A stretch of DNA of 64,000 bases from Fibrobacter succinogenes (GCA_902768715.1 CACXMH010000002.1:1-64000); one strand, 5' to 3'; counted from the first letter of the stretch, positions 42,422-52,164 are shown. The notes: a model not told the origin generated them from the letters alone. A program made the numbers and translations.

Positions 42422-43561
42422 ATGAACCTGATTCGCTATTCTTTTGGTCTTGCTGTAGGCGCCGTTTTGGTCGCATGCGGTGGCAATGCTCCGCAACCTG
42501 CGGTTGAGCCGGCTGAACCGGCTGTCGCCCCTGCCCCCAAGGTATCCTTGGACAGTGCGGTGGACCGTTACAGTTATGCTTTGGGTATGGACTTGGGTAA
42601 GGCTATCGCCAATATCAATGTTCCTGTCAAGATGGACGTGCTGATGCTTGCCCTTCAGGACGAAGTCGATCCGGCTCGTCAGCCCCTTATGAAGGATTCC
42701 GAGTCGGAATCTGCCCTGCAAGATCTGCTGCTCCGCATGCAGAAGCAGAAAGAGGACGACGAGAAGGCTGCCGCCGCCAAGGCTCTGGAAGACCAGGCCG
42801 CATTCCTCGCCAAGAACGTTCTGGATTCTACGGTAAAGGTGACGCCCAAGGGTGTGCAGTACCGTGTGCTCAAGGCCGGTACGGGCATTTCTCCGAAGGT
42901 GACGGACAAGGTCCAGGTGCATTACATCGGGGCTTTGCTAGACGGTACTCAGTTTGACAACAGCGTCAAGCGTGGTGAACCATTAGAGTTCCCCGTAGGT
43001 GCGGTCATAGAAGGTTGGCAGGATTTGCTCCAGGTCATGAAAGAAGGGGACAAGGTGAAGGCTTGGATTCCTAGCGCCCTGGCCTACGGCGAAGCCGGTG
43101 TTCCGCCTACCATTCCTGGCAATGCCCTCCTGATTTTCGAAGTGGAGCTGTTGAAGGTTTATGCCGAAGTTCCGCCTGTGGATTCTACGGCTGTTCCGGC
43201 TGACAGTGCTGCCGCAGCCCCTGCCGATAGCGCCGCGAATGCTGCTACCGCTCCCGCAGATACGTCTAAACCTGCCGCAGCTCCCGCTGCTGCCGCTCCT
43301 GCGGACAGCGCCAAGGCTGCCCCCGCTGCAGCTCCTGCTGCTAAGGCCGAAGCCAAGCCGGCAGCCGCCGCTCCTGCGGACACGACAAAAACTGCCCCCG
43401 CTGCAAAACCTGCTGCTGCACCTGCCGATACAACAAAGGCTGCTCCAGCCAAGCCTGCTGCTCCTGCCGCGAAGGCAGCTCCTGCTGCAAAACCGGCCGC
43501 CGAGGCAAAACCCGCAGCAGCCCCTGCAAAGCCTGCCGCTAAACCGGCTGCCAAGCAATAG
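42422..43561 (+). CDS. FKBP-type peptidyl-prolyl isomerase lipoprotein with Ala/Pro-rich tail
   Basis: 379 residues. A lipoprotein signal ends at Cys19 (VLVACGG). A Mip-like helical dimerisation region (about 35-130, SYALGMDLGKAI) leads into an FKBP domain (about 135-245: VQVHYIGALLDGTQFDNSV, FPVGAVIEGWQDLLQ, IPSALAYGEAGVPPTIPGNALLIFEVELL) with the usual active-site aromatic residues. The last 130 residues are low-complexity Ala/Pro/Lys/Asp, perhaps a cell-wall or peptidoglycan spacer. AAAGGAG at 42411-42417 fixes the start. Confidence 0.88.
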   Translation: MNLIRYSFGLAVGAVLVACGGNAPQPAVEPAEPAVAPAPKVSLDSAVDRYSYALGMDLGKAIANINVPVKMDVLMLALQDEVDPARQPLMKDSESESALQDLLLRMQKQKEDDEKAAAAKALEDQAAFLAKNVLDSTVKVTPKGVQYRVLKAGTGISPKVTDKVQVHYIGALLDGTQFDNSVKRGEPLEFPVGAVIEGWQDLLQVMKEGDKVKAWIPSALAYGEAGVPPTIPGNALLIFEVELLKVYAEVPPVDSTAVPADSAAAAPADSAANAATAPADTSKPAAAPAAAAPADSAKAAPAAAPAAKAEAKPAAAAPADTTKTAPAAKPAAAPADTTKAAPAKPAAPAAKAAPAAKPAAEAKPAAAPAKPAAKPAAKQ

Positions 43562-43583
43562 GTCGCGATAGACAAGTTTTAAT

Positions 43584-43613
43584 AAAGGCGCGGGTCACCC
43601 TGCGTCTTTTGTT
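43584..43613 (+). terminator. Terminator of the FKBP gene
   Basis: AAAGGCGC-GGGTCACCC-TGCGTCTTTT forms an interrupted stem followed by T residues. Confidence 0.55.
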
Positions 43614-43641
43614 ATAACTAAGATTTATTATTTTTTGAACC

Positions 43642-45000
43642 ATGAGCAATACTGTGTCCGATTTCTATTCCCAGCATTTCGAAGTTTCCGGGTTTATCCG
43701 GGAAGTCTTCGGCTATATGGACCGGTTCAAGGGCCAGCTCTTTGTATTGAAGATTGAAGACGGCCTTATGGACCACCCGCTGTTCCCTGTGCTCATGCGG
43801 GATATCGCCTTGTTGCACAAGGCGGGAATCCGAATCATTATCGTGCCGGGAACCAGGAACAGCATTGACGCCCAGCTGAAGGCTTGGGAAATCGAATCCA
43901 AGTTCGAAGGCGGCGTGCGGCTGACCAGCGAAGAGGCCCTGCCCCTGATAGAGCAGGCGTCTCTGGGTGTTGCCCAGAGGATTATGAGCCACCTGACGGC
44001 CAGCGGCCTGAGCGGCATCCAGGGGAACTGGGTGCTGGCCCGGAGTCTTGGGGTCATCGAAGGTGTCGACTACATGCGGACTGGCCGGATCGAACGGATT
44101 CAGCGGGACATTTTGGAGCAGCTTCTGAACGAGAAGTTCGTGCCCATTATTCCGCCTATCGGCTGGAACAAGCTGGGCCAGGCCTACAACATCAGTTCTA
44201 CGGAACTAGCTACGGAACTCTGCAAGTACATGCAGGTGGGCAAGCTGTTCTTTATCGGTAGTGAGAACGGTATTAAGCTGGAAGGCCTTGCTACTGGCAA
44301 GAACACCAAGTATCTGGAACCAACGGACAGTGGCGTGATTTCGGCCCTGGATGTGGACCAGGCCAAGGAACTTCTGGAGCTGAATGCCGACAAGCTGAAC
44401 TTTGCCCAGAAGGATTATTTGCAGAATGCCATCAACGCTTGCGAGGCCGGAGCGAACCGCGTTCACCTGCTGAGCGGTGAGTTCCAGGGCAGTGTGCTGC
44501 AAGAAGTATTTAGCGCCAGGGGTGACGGAACCATGGTCTATGCGAACCAGTATTCCAGCATCCGGCCCGCCAACATGGAAGACATTCCCGATATCTTGCG
44601 GATCATGCAGGACTATATCGCGAAGGGTTACCTGGTGCCCAGGACCCAGGAGAGCATTTCCGAAAAGCTCAAGGACTACGTGGTCTATAGCATCGACAAC
44701 AGCATCCACGGCTGCGGCGCCCTCCACGAGTTCGAAGACGGCATGGCCGAAGTGGCCGCCATTGCCGTGGCCGCCAACTACCGCAAGTCTGGCATTGGAG
44801 ACGCTATCGTGCGGCACTTGATTTCGGTTGGCCGGATGAAGGGCTACAAGAAACTGTTCCTGCTCACTACCCAGGCTTTGGACTGGTTCTACCCCTTCGG
44901 ATTCGAAGACGGCTCCGTAGAGGATTTGCCGAAGAGCAAGCGGGAACATTACAACACCAAGCGGAAATCCCGTATCTTGGTTATGCCGCTGGACAAGTGA
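43642..45000 (+). CDS. argA: N-acetylglutamate synthase, fused kinase-like and GNAT domains
   Basis: 452 residues. The N-terminal amino-acid-kinase-like domain (about 20-290; GIRIIIVPGTRNSIDAQL, TELATELCKYMQVGKLFFIG) is followed by a GNAT acetyltransferase domain (about 300-450; IRPANMEDIPDILRIM, AEVAAIAVAANYRKSGIGDAIVRHL with the acetyl-CoA loop). This matches the ArgA architecture, which makes N-acetylglutamate for arginine synthesis. It may be feedback-inhibited by arginine through the kinase-like domain, as known in the family. It stands alone without other arg genes. Confidence 0.88.
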   Translation: MSNTVSDFYSQHFEVSGFIREVFGYMDRFKGQLFVLKIEDGLMDHPLFPVLMRDIALLHKAGIRIIIVPGTRNSIDAQLKAWEIESKFEGGVRLTSEEALPLIEQASLGVAQRIMSHLTASGLSGIQGNWVLARSLGVIEGVDYMRTGRIERIQRDILEQLLNEKFVPIIPPIGWNKLGQAYNISSTELATELCKYMQVGKLFFIGSENGIKLEGLATGKNTKYLEPTDSGVISALDVDQAKELLELNADKLNFAQKDYLQNAINACEAGANRVHLLSGEFQGSVLQEVFSARGDGTMVYANQYSSIRPANMEDIPDILRIMQDYIAKGYLVPRTQESISEKLKDYVVYSIDNSIHGCGALHEFEDGMAEVAAIAVAANYRKSGIGDAIVRHLISVGRMKGYKKLFLLTTQALDWFYPFGFEDGSVEDLPKSKREHYNTKRKSRILVMPLDK

Positions 45001-45070
45001 CGCCCATTCGACAAGCTCAGGGCAGGCTCCGCGTCATCCTGAGCGAGATGTCGCGAGGCATCGAGTCGAA
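45001..45070. repeat. REP-like intergenic element with CTCAGGGCAGGCTCC word
   Basis: CCCATTCGACAAGCTCAGGGCAGGCTCC followed by GTCATCCTGAGCGAGATG and GCATCGAGTCGAAGGA. The CTCAGGGCAGGCTCC portion is shared with the nested palindrome at 10378-10392. Confidence 0.5.
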
Positions 45071-45094
45071 GGATTTCACACAAAGGGAAAATGC

Positions 45095-45685
45095 ATGAAC
45101 ACTCTCGAAGCCATACGCACACGACGTAGCACCCGCAAGTTCAAGGCACAACCTGTGGAAATGGAAAAGTTGCAGGCCATTGTCGAGGCGGGCCAGTTCG
45201 GGCCTACCGGTGGTAATGCACAGACGAATCACTTCTTTGTGATTTCGGATGCGACCGTGATTGCAAAACTCAAGGAACTGGTTCAGGCTGCGTTCGCGAA
45301 GATGGAACTCCGCGAAGACCTGTACAAGAGCCTCAAGAATTCCATCATGCTCGCCCGTAAGGGAAATTACTCTTTCTGCTACACGGCACCGGTACTTATC
45401 GTGGTGGCGAACAGGAAGGATTACGGTAACAACATGGCCGATGTGGCCTGTGCTGTAGAAAACATGATGCTCGCTGCCAACGAACTTAACCTGGGTAGTT
45501 GCTACATCAACCAGCTCAAGTGGCTGAACGAAGACCCGACGATTTTGGAATACCTGCGTGGCCTCGGCTTGCGTGAAGATGAGCGGGTGTATGCTTCTGT
45601 CGCCGTTGGTTACGCCGACACCGAAAGCGGCCTCCCGAATCGAAACGAGTCTCCTCGCGTTGGCAACGAAGTGGTGTTTGTGTAA
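45095..45685 (+). CDS. Nitroreductase-family FMN oxidoreductase
   Basis: 196 residues. The nitroreductase start TLEAIRTRRSTRKF, GPTGGNAQTNHFFVI, and the middle NMADVACAVENMMLAANELNLGSCYIN and late VYASVAVGYAD match flavin-binding nitroreductases. It would use FMN and NAD(P)H; the substrate is unknown. It lies 12 bp before folE in the same direction, so an operon is likely. Confidence 0.85.
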   Translation: MNTLEAIRTRRSTRKFKAQPVEMEKLQAIVEAGQFGPTGGNAQTNHFFVISDATVIAKLKELVQAAFAKMELREDLYKSLKNSIMLARKGNYSFCYTAPVLIVVANRKDYGNNMADVACAVENMMLAANELNLGSCYINQLKWLNEDPTILEYLRGLGLREDERVYASVAVGYADTESGLPNRNESPRVGNEVVFV

Positions 45686-45697
45686 AAGGATAGCCAG

Positions 45698-46264
45698 ATG
45701 AATTTAAAGATGATGGAAGACGGATTTCGGATGATTCTTACCGGCATGGGCGAAGATCCGAACCGCGAAGGATTGCTGGAAACGCCCCGTCGTGTGGCGA
45801 AGATGTACGCCGAACTCATGACGGGACTTTCGGGTGAAATGAAAGCCGAGGATATCCTCAAGACGCGCTTCCACGAGAAGTACGACGAGATGATTATCGT
45901 GCCGGACATCGAGTTTGCCAGCATGTGCGAACATCACTTTCTGCCCTTTACGGGCAAGGCCCACGTGGCCTACATTCCCGGAGACTGTGTCGTCGGGCTT
46001 TCCAAGATTCCCCGGGTGGTGGAGTTCTATGCTCGCTTCCCGCAGATCCAGGAACGCATGACCCGCCAGATTGCGGAACTCATCCAGAAGGAACTGAACC
46101 CGAAGGGCGTGGCTGTTGTACTGGAAGCATCTCACATGTGCATGACCATGCGCGGGGTGAAAAAGCCCGGCGCCACCATGGTCACGACCCAGCTTTTGGG
46201 CAGGTTCAAGACCGACGAGAAGACCCGTGCGGAATTTATGTCCCGCATATATGCCCCTCGGTAA
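45698..46264 (+). CDS. folE: GTP cyclohydrolase I
   Basis: 188 residues, the usual length. Signatures are [40 protein letters not shown] with zinc ligand cysteine and histidines, [27 protein letters not shown], and the third zinc cysteine in SHMCMTMRG. It converts GTP to dihydroneopterin triphosphate, first step of tetrahydrofolate synthesis. AAAAGGA precedes the start. Confidence 0.94.
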   Translation: MNLKMMEDGFRMILTGMGEDPNREGLLETPRRVAKMYAELMTGLSGEMKAEDILKTRFHEKYDEMIIVPDIEFASMCEHHFLPFTGKAHVAYIPGDCVVGLSKIPRVVEFYARFPQIQERMTRQIAELIQKELNPKGVAVVLEASHMCMTMRGVKKPGATMVTTQLLGRFKTDEKTRAEFMSRIYAPR

Positions 46265-46350
46265 GGATTTTAGTATAATTATCCTGTAAGAGGGTCTTTC
46301 TGCCCCAACCACGGCCTTACGGCCTAACCACTAACCACGGCCTACTAATT

Positions 46351-47580
46351 ATGAACGCTGCTATTCTTACTAACGAGTTCCCGCCGGAAATTTACGGCGG
46401 TGCAGGTATTCACGTCAAGTTCCTGACCCAGGAGCTGGCAAAGCTCTGCCATGTGGAGGCCCGCTGTTTTGGCGACCAGAATATTGACGAGGACAATATC
46501 CGTGCGATTGGTTTCTCGCGGAAGCTGGGTCTGAACCCGAAGGACGACCGTTTCCAGAAAATTTTCAAGCCGTTGGATATCAACCTCCAGTGGGCGGCAG
46601 CCCTCGACAATATCGATGTCATTCACTGCCACACTTGGTATAGCCACTTTGGTGGAGTGCTTGCCAGTCGTCTTTTGCAGTGCCCGCTGATTCTCACCAC
46701 CCACTCGCTGGAACCCCACCGCCCCTGGAAGGCGGAACAGCTGGGCGATGGCGGCTATGCCATGAGCTGCTGGATTGAACGCACGGCTTACGAGGCTGCC
46801 GACGGTGTGATTGCCGTAAGCCAGGGCATGAAACGGGACGTGATGAAGCTTTACGGCGTGCCCGAAGACCGGGTGAAGGTGATTTACAACGGCATCGATC
46901 CGGACTTTTATGCTCCGACTTTCAACGAAGATATTTTGACTAAGTGGGGAGTGGATCCCAAGCGTCCTTATGTATTGTTCGTGGGCCGCATTACCCGCCA
47001 AAAGGGCATCAGCCAGCTGATCCAGGCTATCCCCCAAATCGACAAGAGCGCCCAGGTGGTGCTTTGCGCCGGCGCTCCCGACACCATCGAACTTGCCGAC
47101 GAGTGCAAGAACCTCATCGAAGAGGTGCAGAAGACCCGCGATGGCGTGGTGTGGATTCAGGAGGCGGTTCCTCACGAGGAACTTCGCGTGCTTTACAGCC
47201 ACGCTACCGTTTTCGCGACCCCTTCGCTTTACGAGCCTTTCGGCATTATCAACTTGGAAGCCATGAGCTGCGGAACCCCGGTAGTGGGCTCTGCGGTGGG
47301 CGGCATTCCCGAAATTATCGTGGACGGCGAGACCGGATTCCTGGTGCCCTTGAAGCACGTTTCCGAAACGGACTTTGACCCGGCAGACCCCAAGGCTTTC
47401 CAGACGGACTTTGCAAGCAAACTAAACAAGATTCTTGAAAATCCGGAACTGGCAAGGAAGATGGGCGAGGTGAGCCGCAAGCGGGCCATCGACGTGTTCA
47501 GCTGGAAGTCCATTGCCAAGCAGACCTTCGACTTCTACGCCGAATGTATCGAGCGGTACAAAAAAGAAGGCAAGCGGTAA
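46351..47580 (+). CDS. glgA: Glycogen synthase (ADP-glucose-type glycosyltransferase)
   Basis: 409 residues. The N-terminus MNAAILTNEFPPEIYGGAGIHVKFLTQEL contains the YGGAGxH motif. A two-domain Rossmann (GT-B) fold follows, with HCHTWYSHFGG, LTTHSLEPHRPWK, VKVIYNGIDPDFY, VGRITRQKGIS and the donor-site ATPSLYEPFGIINLEAMSCG. This pattern fits prokaryotic glycogen synthases of the shorter GT4-like branch that use ADP- or UDP-glucose. Glycogen storage is well known in Fibrobacter. No Shine-Dalgarno precedes the ATG; A/C-rich repeats fill the upstream gap (46302-46347). Confidence 0.83.
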   Translation: MNAAILTNEFPPEIYGGAGIHVKFLTQELAKLCHVEARCFGDQNIDEDNIRAIGFSRKLGLNPKDDRFQKIFKPLDINLQWAAALDNIDVIHCHTWYSHFGGVLASRLLQCPLILTTHSLEPHRPWKAEQLGDGGYAMSCWIERTAYEAADGVIAVSQGMKRDVMKLYGVPEDRVKVIYNGIDPDFYAPTFNEDILTKWGVDPKRPYVLFVGRITRQKGISQLIQAIPQIDKSAQVVLCAGAPDTIELADECKNLIEEVQKTRDGVVWIQEAVPHEELRVLYSHATVFATPSLYEPFGIINLEAMSCGTPVVGSAVGGIPEIIVDGETGFLVPLKHVSETDFDPADPKAFQTDFASKLNKILENPELARKMGEVSRKRAIDVFSWKSIAKQTFDFYAECIERYKKEGKR

Positions 47581-47582
47581 AA

Positions 47583-47650
47583 TAGTTCGGATTTCTGAGT
47601 TCGGAATCTTGAATTATTCTTAATTCTGAAATCAAAAATCTGAATTCTGA
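47583..47650. repeat. Degenerate inverted repeat between convergent genes
   Basis: TTCTGAGTTCGGAATCTTGAAT and ATCTGAATTCTGAATTTTC words face each other across TTCTTAATTCTGAAATC, so the stretch can fold into a long imperfect hairpin, possibly terminating both genes. Confidence 0.4.
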
Positions 47651-49554
47651 ATTTTCTCTACAATCCCTTCTACCGTGAGCAACTCCGGCAGCACAATCTG
47701 CTTGGAGGCGTCTCCGGTGGGGTAGATGGCATAGGCGGGCACGCCTGATTTTTCCATGCTTTGCAGAAGCGCGTTGACCTCGGGAGTTTCTCGGGTCCAG
47801 TCTGCCTTTACAAGGGCCACGTTCAGGCTGTCCATGGCGCGGACAAAGTCTTCGTCTTCGAGGACGGCGGCTTCGTTGGCCTTGCAGGTGAGACACCAGT
47901 CGGCGGTAACGTCGATAAAGACGGTGCGTTTCGCCTTGGCAAATTCTTCGATGAGTGCGGGGCTGTAGCGGAACCAACCGTCATCGGTCATTTGCTGCTG
48001 CATGCGGGCATCGAAGGTGGCGATGGCCGCCCGTTCGTATTCAGGAGCGATTCCTGCAAACCAGATGGAAAATAGTGCGACACTACTGAGAATAACTACC
48101 GCGACTTCGCGTATAAAGGCTGTTCCCGGTTTTGCAAATCTACCGAGCAATACGGAGCAGGCGATACTTGCGATAGCGACGGCGGCAAAAAGTTCTACGC
48201 CTGTAACTCCCGCCTGTTCATTTACAATCCAGAAAAGCCAGCCAACGCTTGCAAGCAGCAAGACGCCCATTACCCGTTGCAGATGGACCATCCACACGCC
48301 AGGTTTCGGGAAAACCTTAAGTACGCCGGGGAAAACGCTCACCAGCATATAGGGGAGGGCAAGACCAAGGCCTGCCGCAGTAAAGAACAAGAATAGGATT
48401 GGCGTGGTCTGCGCAAAGGCGAACCCCATGGCGGTACCCAGGAAGGGGGCTGAACAGGGCGTGCTCAGGAGCACCAGGAGCGCGCCCGTAAAGAACGCTC
48501 CCGCAAGTCCGGACTTTTGGCCTGCGCTGTCCATCTTGGTGGTGGTGCTCCAGGGAAGCCAGATTTCAAAGACTCCGAAAAAGCTCATGGCGAATGCGGT
48601 CAAGATGACCACCATGAAGGCGATAAAGCCAGCGCTCTGGAACTGCATTCCCCAGCCCGCGGACCCGCCGCCCTCCTTGACGGCGGCGACAACGGCGGCG
48701 AGCGTCCAGAAGCTCACCAGGATGCCCGCCGTTGTGGCTCCTCCCAAAGTGAGGAGCCGTCCGCGGCTTTCTCCCGCCTGTTTGATCAGGCTGAAAAGCT
48801 TCAAGGAAAGCACCGGCAGAACGCAGGGCATCAAGTTCAGGATGATCCCGCCCACGAAGGCGAAGAACAGCAGGAGCGCGATACCGGCGGAATCCCCGTC
48901 GGCAAGCCCGGTTCTACTGCCCGCACGATTCTCCTTGGCGTCTGTGCGACCTTCGACAGCCCCTATTTCAGAATTGTTTTTTTTTACGCCAGTGCCTACC
49001 GTGCCACCGTTTAACGATCCGTCTAATGAGATGGTCTTGCTTGCGGGAGCGAGGCAGATGGAATTGTCGCAGGCTTGGTAATTGAAGGTGACTGTGGTAC
49101 CAAGGCTGTCGTAGTTTGTTCCGTCAACGGCTTTTACCGGAATCTGGACGGAAAATGTTCCGCGAAATGTCCAGATTTCAAGTTCCAGGGCCTCGTTGTA
49201 TTCCTTGATGGGCTCTGGCCAATTCGCTTCGCCGAATTCGAGACCTTCGGCCTTGGCTTCAACAGAGGAGGGCTTCAAGAATTCGTCGGTGACCTTGTTG
49301 GCGTTTACATGCCACTTGTCTGGGACGGTCACGGTTACGGTGAGTGTTCCGCCATCCTTCAACGCACCTGCCGAATACTCCATCTGCATTTCGGGAGGTG
49401 GCATGGAATTCATGTTGAATTCTTGGGCGAAAACAGCCGTTGCAAACACCAGCAACAGGTAACAATATTTTGCAAATAGGCAACGGTTGTTTGCATTTTG
49501 ACAACAGTTGTTTGCCATTTTTTCAAAAATTCGTTTTTTCAGATTCAATTTCAT
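47632..49554 (-). CDS. dsbD: DsbD-like protein-disulfide reductase
   Basis: 640 residues. An N-terminal periplasmic domain (about 45-200) holds ACDNSICLAP, the DsbD-alpha cysteine pair. The membrane core has eight helices with NLMPCVLPVLSLK and STPCSAPFLGTAMG, the two transmembrane cysteine motifs. The C-terminal thioredoxin domain (about 530-640) has the active site WCLTC. Electrons from cytoplasmic thioredoxin reach periplasmic disulfides through this chain. The start is uncertain: ATG 49554 or ATG 49518, neither with a clear ribosome-binding site. The N-terminus repeats ANNCCQNANNRC from a duplicated DNA word. Confidence 0.85.
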   Translation of the reverse strand: MKLNLKKRIFEKMANNCCQNANNRCLFAKYCYLLLVFATAVFAQEFNMNSMPPPEMQMEYSAGALKDGGTLTVTVTVPDKWHVNANKVTDEFLKPSSVEAKAEGLEFGEANWPEPIKEYNEALELEIWTFRGTFSVQIPVKAVDGTNYDSLGTTVTFNYQACDNSICLAPASKTISLDGSLNGGTVGTGVKKNNSEIGAVEGRTDAKENRAGSRTGLADGDSAGIALLLFFAFVGGIILNLMPCVLPVLSLKLFSLIKQAGESRGRLLTLGGATTAGILVSFWTLAAVVAAVKEGGGSAGWGMQFQSAGFIAFMVVILTAFAMSFFGVFEIWLPWSTTTKMDSAGQKSGLAGAFFTGALLVLLSTPCSAPFLGTAMGFAFAQTTPILFLFFTAAGLGLALPYMLVSVFPGVLKVFPKPGVWMVHLQRVMGVLLLASVGWLFWIVNEQAGVTGVELFAAVAIASIACSVLLGRFAKPGTAFIREVAVVILSSVALFSIWFAGIAPEYERAAIATFDARMQQQMTDDGWFRYSPALIEEFAKAKRTVFIDVTADWCLTCKANEAAVLEDEDFVRAMDSLNVALVKADWTRETPEVNALLQSMEKSGVPAYAIYPTGDASKQIVLPELLTVEGIVEKIQNSDF

Positions 49555-49586
49555 AAATTTGCGCCGTCAAAATACAGAGGGGAACA

Positions 49587-50120
49587 ATGGAGCAAACAAT
49601 CAGAAACAAAGATACAAAAGTCGATAGGTGGTTGGAAGAGATGTGGAGAATATACTCCCCTCAAATTTACAACCTGTGTCGGATGAATTGTGGGAGTAGG
49701 GAAGATGCGCTGGATGTTTTACAAAATGTCGCCCTGCGTTTCTGCCAAAATGCAAAAAAGATTAAGTATGGGGATTCTATCTACCCTTGGCTATTTCAGG
49801 TCTTTAGGAATTGTTTTTACGATTATGCGAGGCATCGACAGAAACAGGCGCCTTTTTCCGTTGTCTCGGATGTGATGGGGGATTATATGGCGTTGCCTGC
49901 GGAAAAATCAGTTTTTTATAGAGAAGGAAATCAGAAAAATGATGAACTGGATCGCGCTGTCGGTAGTCTTTCCAGGAGGGATAGGGAATTAATAGACTTG
50001 ACATTCCACAAGGGCTTGACAACAGAGGAACTGAGCGCTCTTTACGGGGTGTCTTTTAACACCATAACCAAAAGGAGAAAATCGGCTATTAAAAGGGCAA
50101 GGAATGTTTTGTTGGGGTAG
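49587..50120 (+). CDS. ECF-type RNA polymerase sigma factor
   Basis: 177 residues. Region 2 (about 22-90; YSPQIYNLCRMNCGSREDALDVLQNVALRFC and WLFQVFRNCFYDYARHR) and region 4 (about 125-175; LSRRDRELIDLTFHKGLTTEELSALYGVSFNTITKRRKSAIKRAR helix-turn-helix) are visible; the 1.1/1.2 regions are missing, as in ECF sigma factors. GGGGAACA precedes the ATG. No anti-sigma gene is adjacent; the next gene encodes a surface protein, suggesting a regulon of exported proteins. Confidence 0.88.
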   Translation: MEQTIRNKDTKVDRWLEEMWRIYSPQIYNLCRMNCGSREDALDVLQNVALRFCQNAKKIKYGDSIYPWLFQVFRNCFYDYARHRQKQAPFSVVSDVMGDYMALPAEKSVFYREGNQKNDELDRAVGSLSRRDRELIDLTFHKGLTTEELSALYGVSFNTITKRRKSAIKRARNVLLG

Positions 50121-50148
50121 CACATTTTTGTAATTTTAGGGGGTGCTT

Positions 50149-52152
50149 TTGTCACGAACCCTATTAGCCTTGCTGTTTTTAGTGGCAGCCGTATTGGCCG
50201 ACGAGTGGAAAGTCTTTTCCCGACCATCGCCGGTGTATGGCGCTATTCCCTATGAATCTGGCTATGTGCTGGCTACAGGCGGGGGAATCCAGTTTTCTAC
50301 TCCAAAAATAAAGAAAGTTTTCACTTCGGCAGATGGTCTTGGGGCGACAACCTTTTATGGTGTGGCACAGACAGAATCAAAGATATACGCTGTTTCGGAA
50401 TACGGACTTGTTGCCGCATACGACAAAAAAACGGGCCGCTGGAAGGCTGTGAACCGATCCTACTTGAACAACAAGGTGCGCGTGGTTCCCGGCCAGGTGC
50501 TTGCGGCAGAAAACATCTTGATTATTGCTTTTGAAAACAGCCTTGCTTTTTATGATGCCAATCAAGAAGCGTTCCTTTTGTCTGCAGATAGAATTGGAAG
50601 CAGATCGTTAATTGCTCATTCCCCTAAAAAGATTTCCATTATGGGCGATACCCTGTTTGTCTCGTTTGGGGCCGAATTATATGGCCGTAGAATAGAATGG
50701 GATAACGTGGCAAAGGATATGCGATTGGCAGACCCGCTTTCGTGGACTAAGGAAAACAATTCAAAAGAATTTGACAATTATATTGGAAAAAAAAACGCTG
50801 AATTGTCAAGGATTAAGCGTGATACGGTTTTTAATAACTATAAGTTAGATGAAGTGTATGAGATAACATCGGTATCTCGAGGCGGAATCGTTGCAGCTAC
50901 ATCTACTGGATGGATGGCTTATAGTGGTGGGTATGACTGGCTTGATGGTGCTTTTATTAGAAATGGATATGGCAGTTATACTGGGGCCTATGATAACCGG
51001 ATGAAAATATTGTCTGCACTTGATGATGGATTGTTGTTTGCTCATGTATGGGGAATGGGCTTGTTTTTGTACAAAAATGACGGTTATACACTTTTAAAGG
51101 CTTGGACTCCAGAAGATGAGAATAGTTGCTTAGACGAATATGAAAATGACTACACGGTGGTAGTTGGGACTACTGCTGCTCCTGATGGGTCGGGTTTTTT
51201 AGCGGCCACCTCGGCGCAACATTCCTATGGGCTTGTTTATGTCAGTAGGGACGGTGATATTAGTTGCCTTTCAAAAGTAGGCAGTTCCCCCATTGCTGGA
51301 ACATTGGCTGCAAAAATTGATTCCAAAACTGGTGATTGGATAGTGTATGTTTCCTCAAGAGAAGCTTTTGCTGTTTCTTTGGGAGGAACCTTAGATATGT
51401 TCCGAATGCCACCACCCTCAAAAAATGGTGGAAGACTGAAAGTCTCTGAAAAGAAAAATTACGCAACGCCAGGTGGAAGGGCTCCCCTAGATTTTGCCTT
51501 CGACAAAGATGATAATGTCTTGTGGATGATTACAGTAGGGAATCTCGCTTACATGGATGAAGATAGGGATACCATTGTGCAACCCAGTTCCACCAAGGGC
51601 TTGATTGGTGCCGAGTATTCTGCAATGGATAGGGACGTTCAGGGAAATATTTGGCTGGGTACAACGGACAAGGGTGCTTTCAGATTGGCGAAAAAAGGAA
51701 AATCTAAGGATACCCTTTCGGCTATACATTTTACAACCAGCAATGGCCTGCTGAGTGACCGGATAAATGACATGGCCATTGATCCTGTTCTTGGAATGGC
51801 GTGGTTTGCTCATAATGGTGGTGTGACTCGTTATACCCGAAATGACTTGAAGAATGCAGATAAGTTTATGACCAAGAATTCACCTGCGGAGGTCAAAGCC
51901 TATCCGAATCCGTTCCGCCCCAAGCAGGGGAGTCACCTCTTTATCGACAATGTTTCCGAGGATTCTTTTGTTAGCATTTACAACCGTGGTGGTGCGTTGG
52001 TGAAATCATTTTACGATAGTGACATTTTAGGGGGTCGTGCGGAGTGGGATGGAACCGATGCCAAAGGGAAATTGGTTGCTCCAGGTGTTTACCACTATGT
52101 AGTCCGCAAAGGCTTAAAGAAAAAAACGGGAAAAATTATATTGATTCATTAG
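50149..52152 (+). CDS. Surface protein with type IX-like C-terminal sorting domain
   Basis: About 667 residues. A signal peptide (SRTLLALLFLVAAVLA) opens the protein. The body has two-component-regulator-propeller-like repeats (GYVLATGGGIQFS, DNVLWMITVGNLAYMDED, DVQGNIWLGTTDKGAFR). The last 90 residues start YPNPFRPKQG and end GVYHYVVRKGLKKKTGKIILIH, which matches FlgD-like type A sorting domains of type IX secretion. GTG 50143 also opens the frame, but AGGGGG sits five bases before TTG 50149, so that start is preferred. It is cotranscribed with the sigma factor. Confidence 0.8.
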   Translation: MSRTLLALLFLVAAVLADEWKVFSRPSPVYGAIPYESGYVLATGGGIQFSTPKIKKVFTSADGLGATTFYGVAQTESKIYAVSEYGLVAAYDKKTGRWKAVNRSYLNNKVRVVPGQVLAAENILIIAFENSLAFYDANQEAFLLSADRIGSRSLIAHSPKKISIMGDTLFVSFGAELYGRRIEWDNVAKDMRLADPLSWTKENNSKEFDNYIGKKNAELSRIKRDTVFNNYKLDEVYEITSVSRGGIVAATSTGWMAYSGGYDWLDGAFIRNGYGSYTGAYDNRMKILSALDDGLLFAHVWGMGLFLYKNDGYTLLKAWTPEDENSCLDEYENDYTVVVGTTAAPDGSGFLAATSAQHSYGLVYVSRDGDISCLSKVGSSPIAGTLAAKIDSKTGDWIVYVSSREAFAVSLGGTLDMFRMPPPSKNGGRLKVSEKKNYATPGGRAPLDFAFDKDDNVLWMITVGNLAYMDEDRDTIVQPSSTKGLIGAEYSAMDRDVQGNIWLGTTDKGAFRLAKKGKSKDTLSAIHFTTSNGLLSDRINDMAIDPVLGMAWFAHNGGVTRYTRNDLKNADKFMTKNSPAEVKAYPNPFRPKQGSHLFIDNVSEDSFVSIYNRGGALVKSFYDSDILGGRAEWDGTDAKGKLVAPGVYHYVVRKGLKKKTGKIILIH

Positions 52153-52164
52153 GGGAGGATTCTG

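Noticed and set aside
45001-45090. Small RNA or tRNA fragment
   Set aside because: It is a repeat-family member with no cloverleaf and no promoter/terminator pair.
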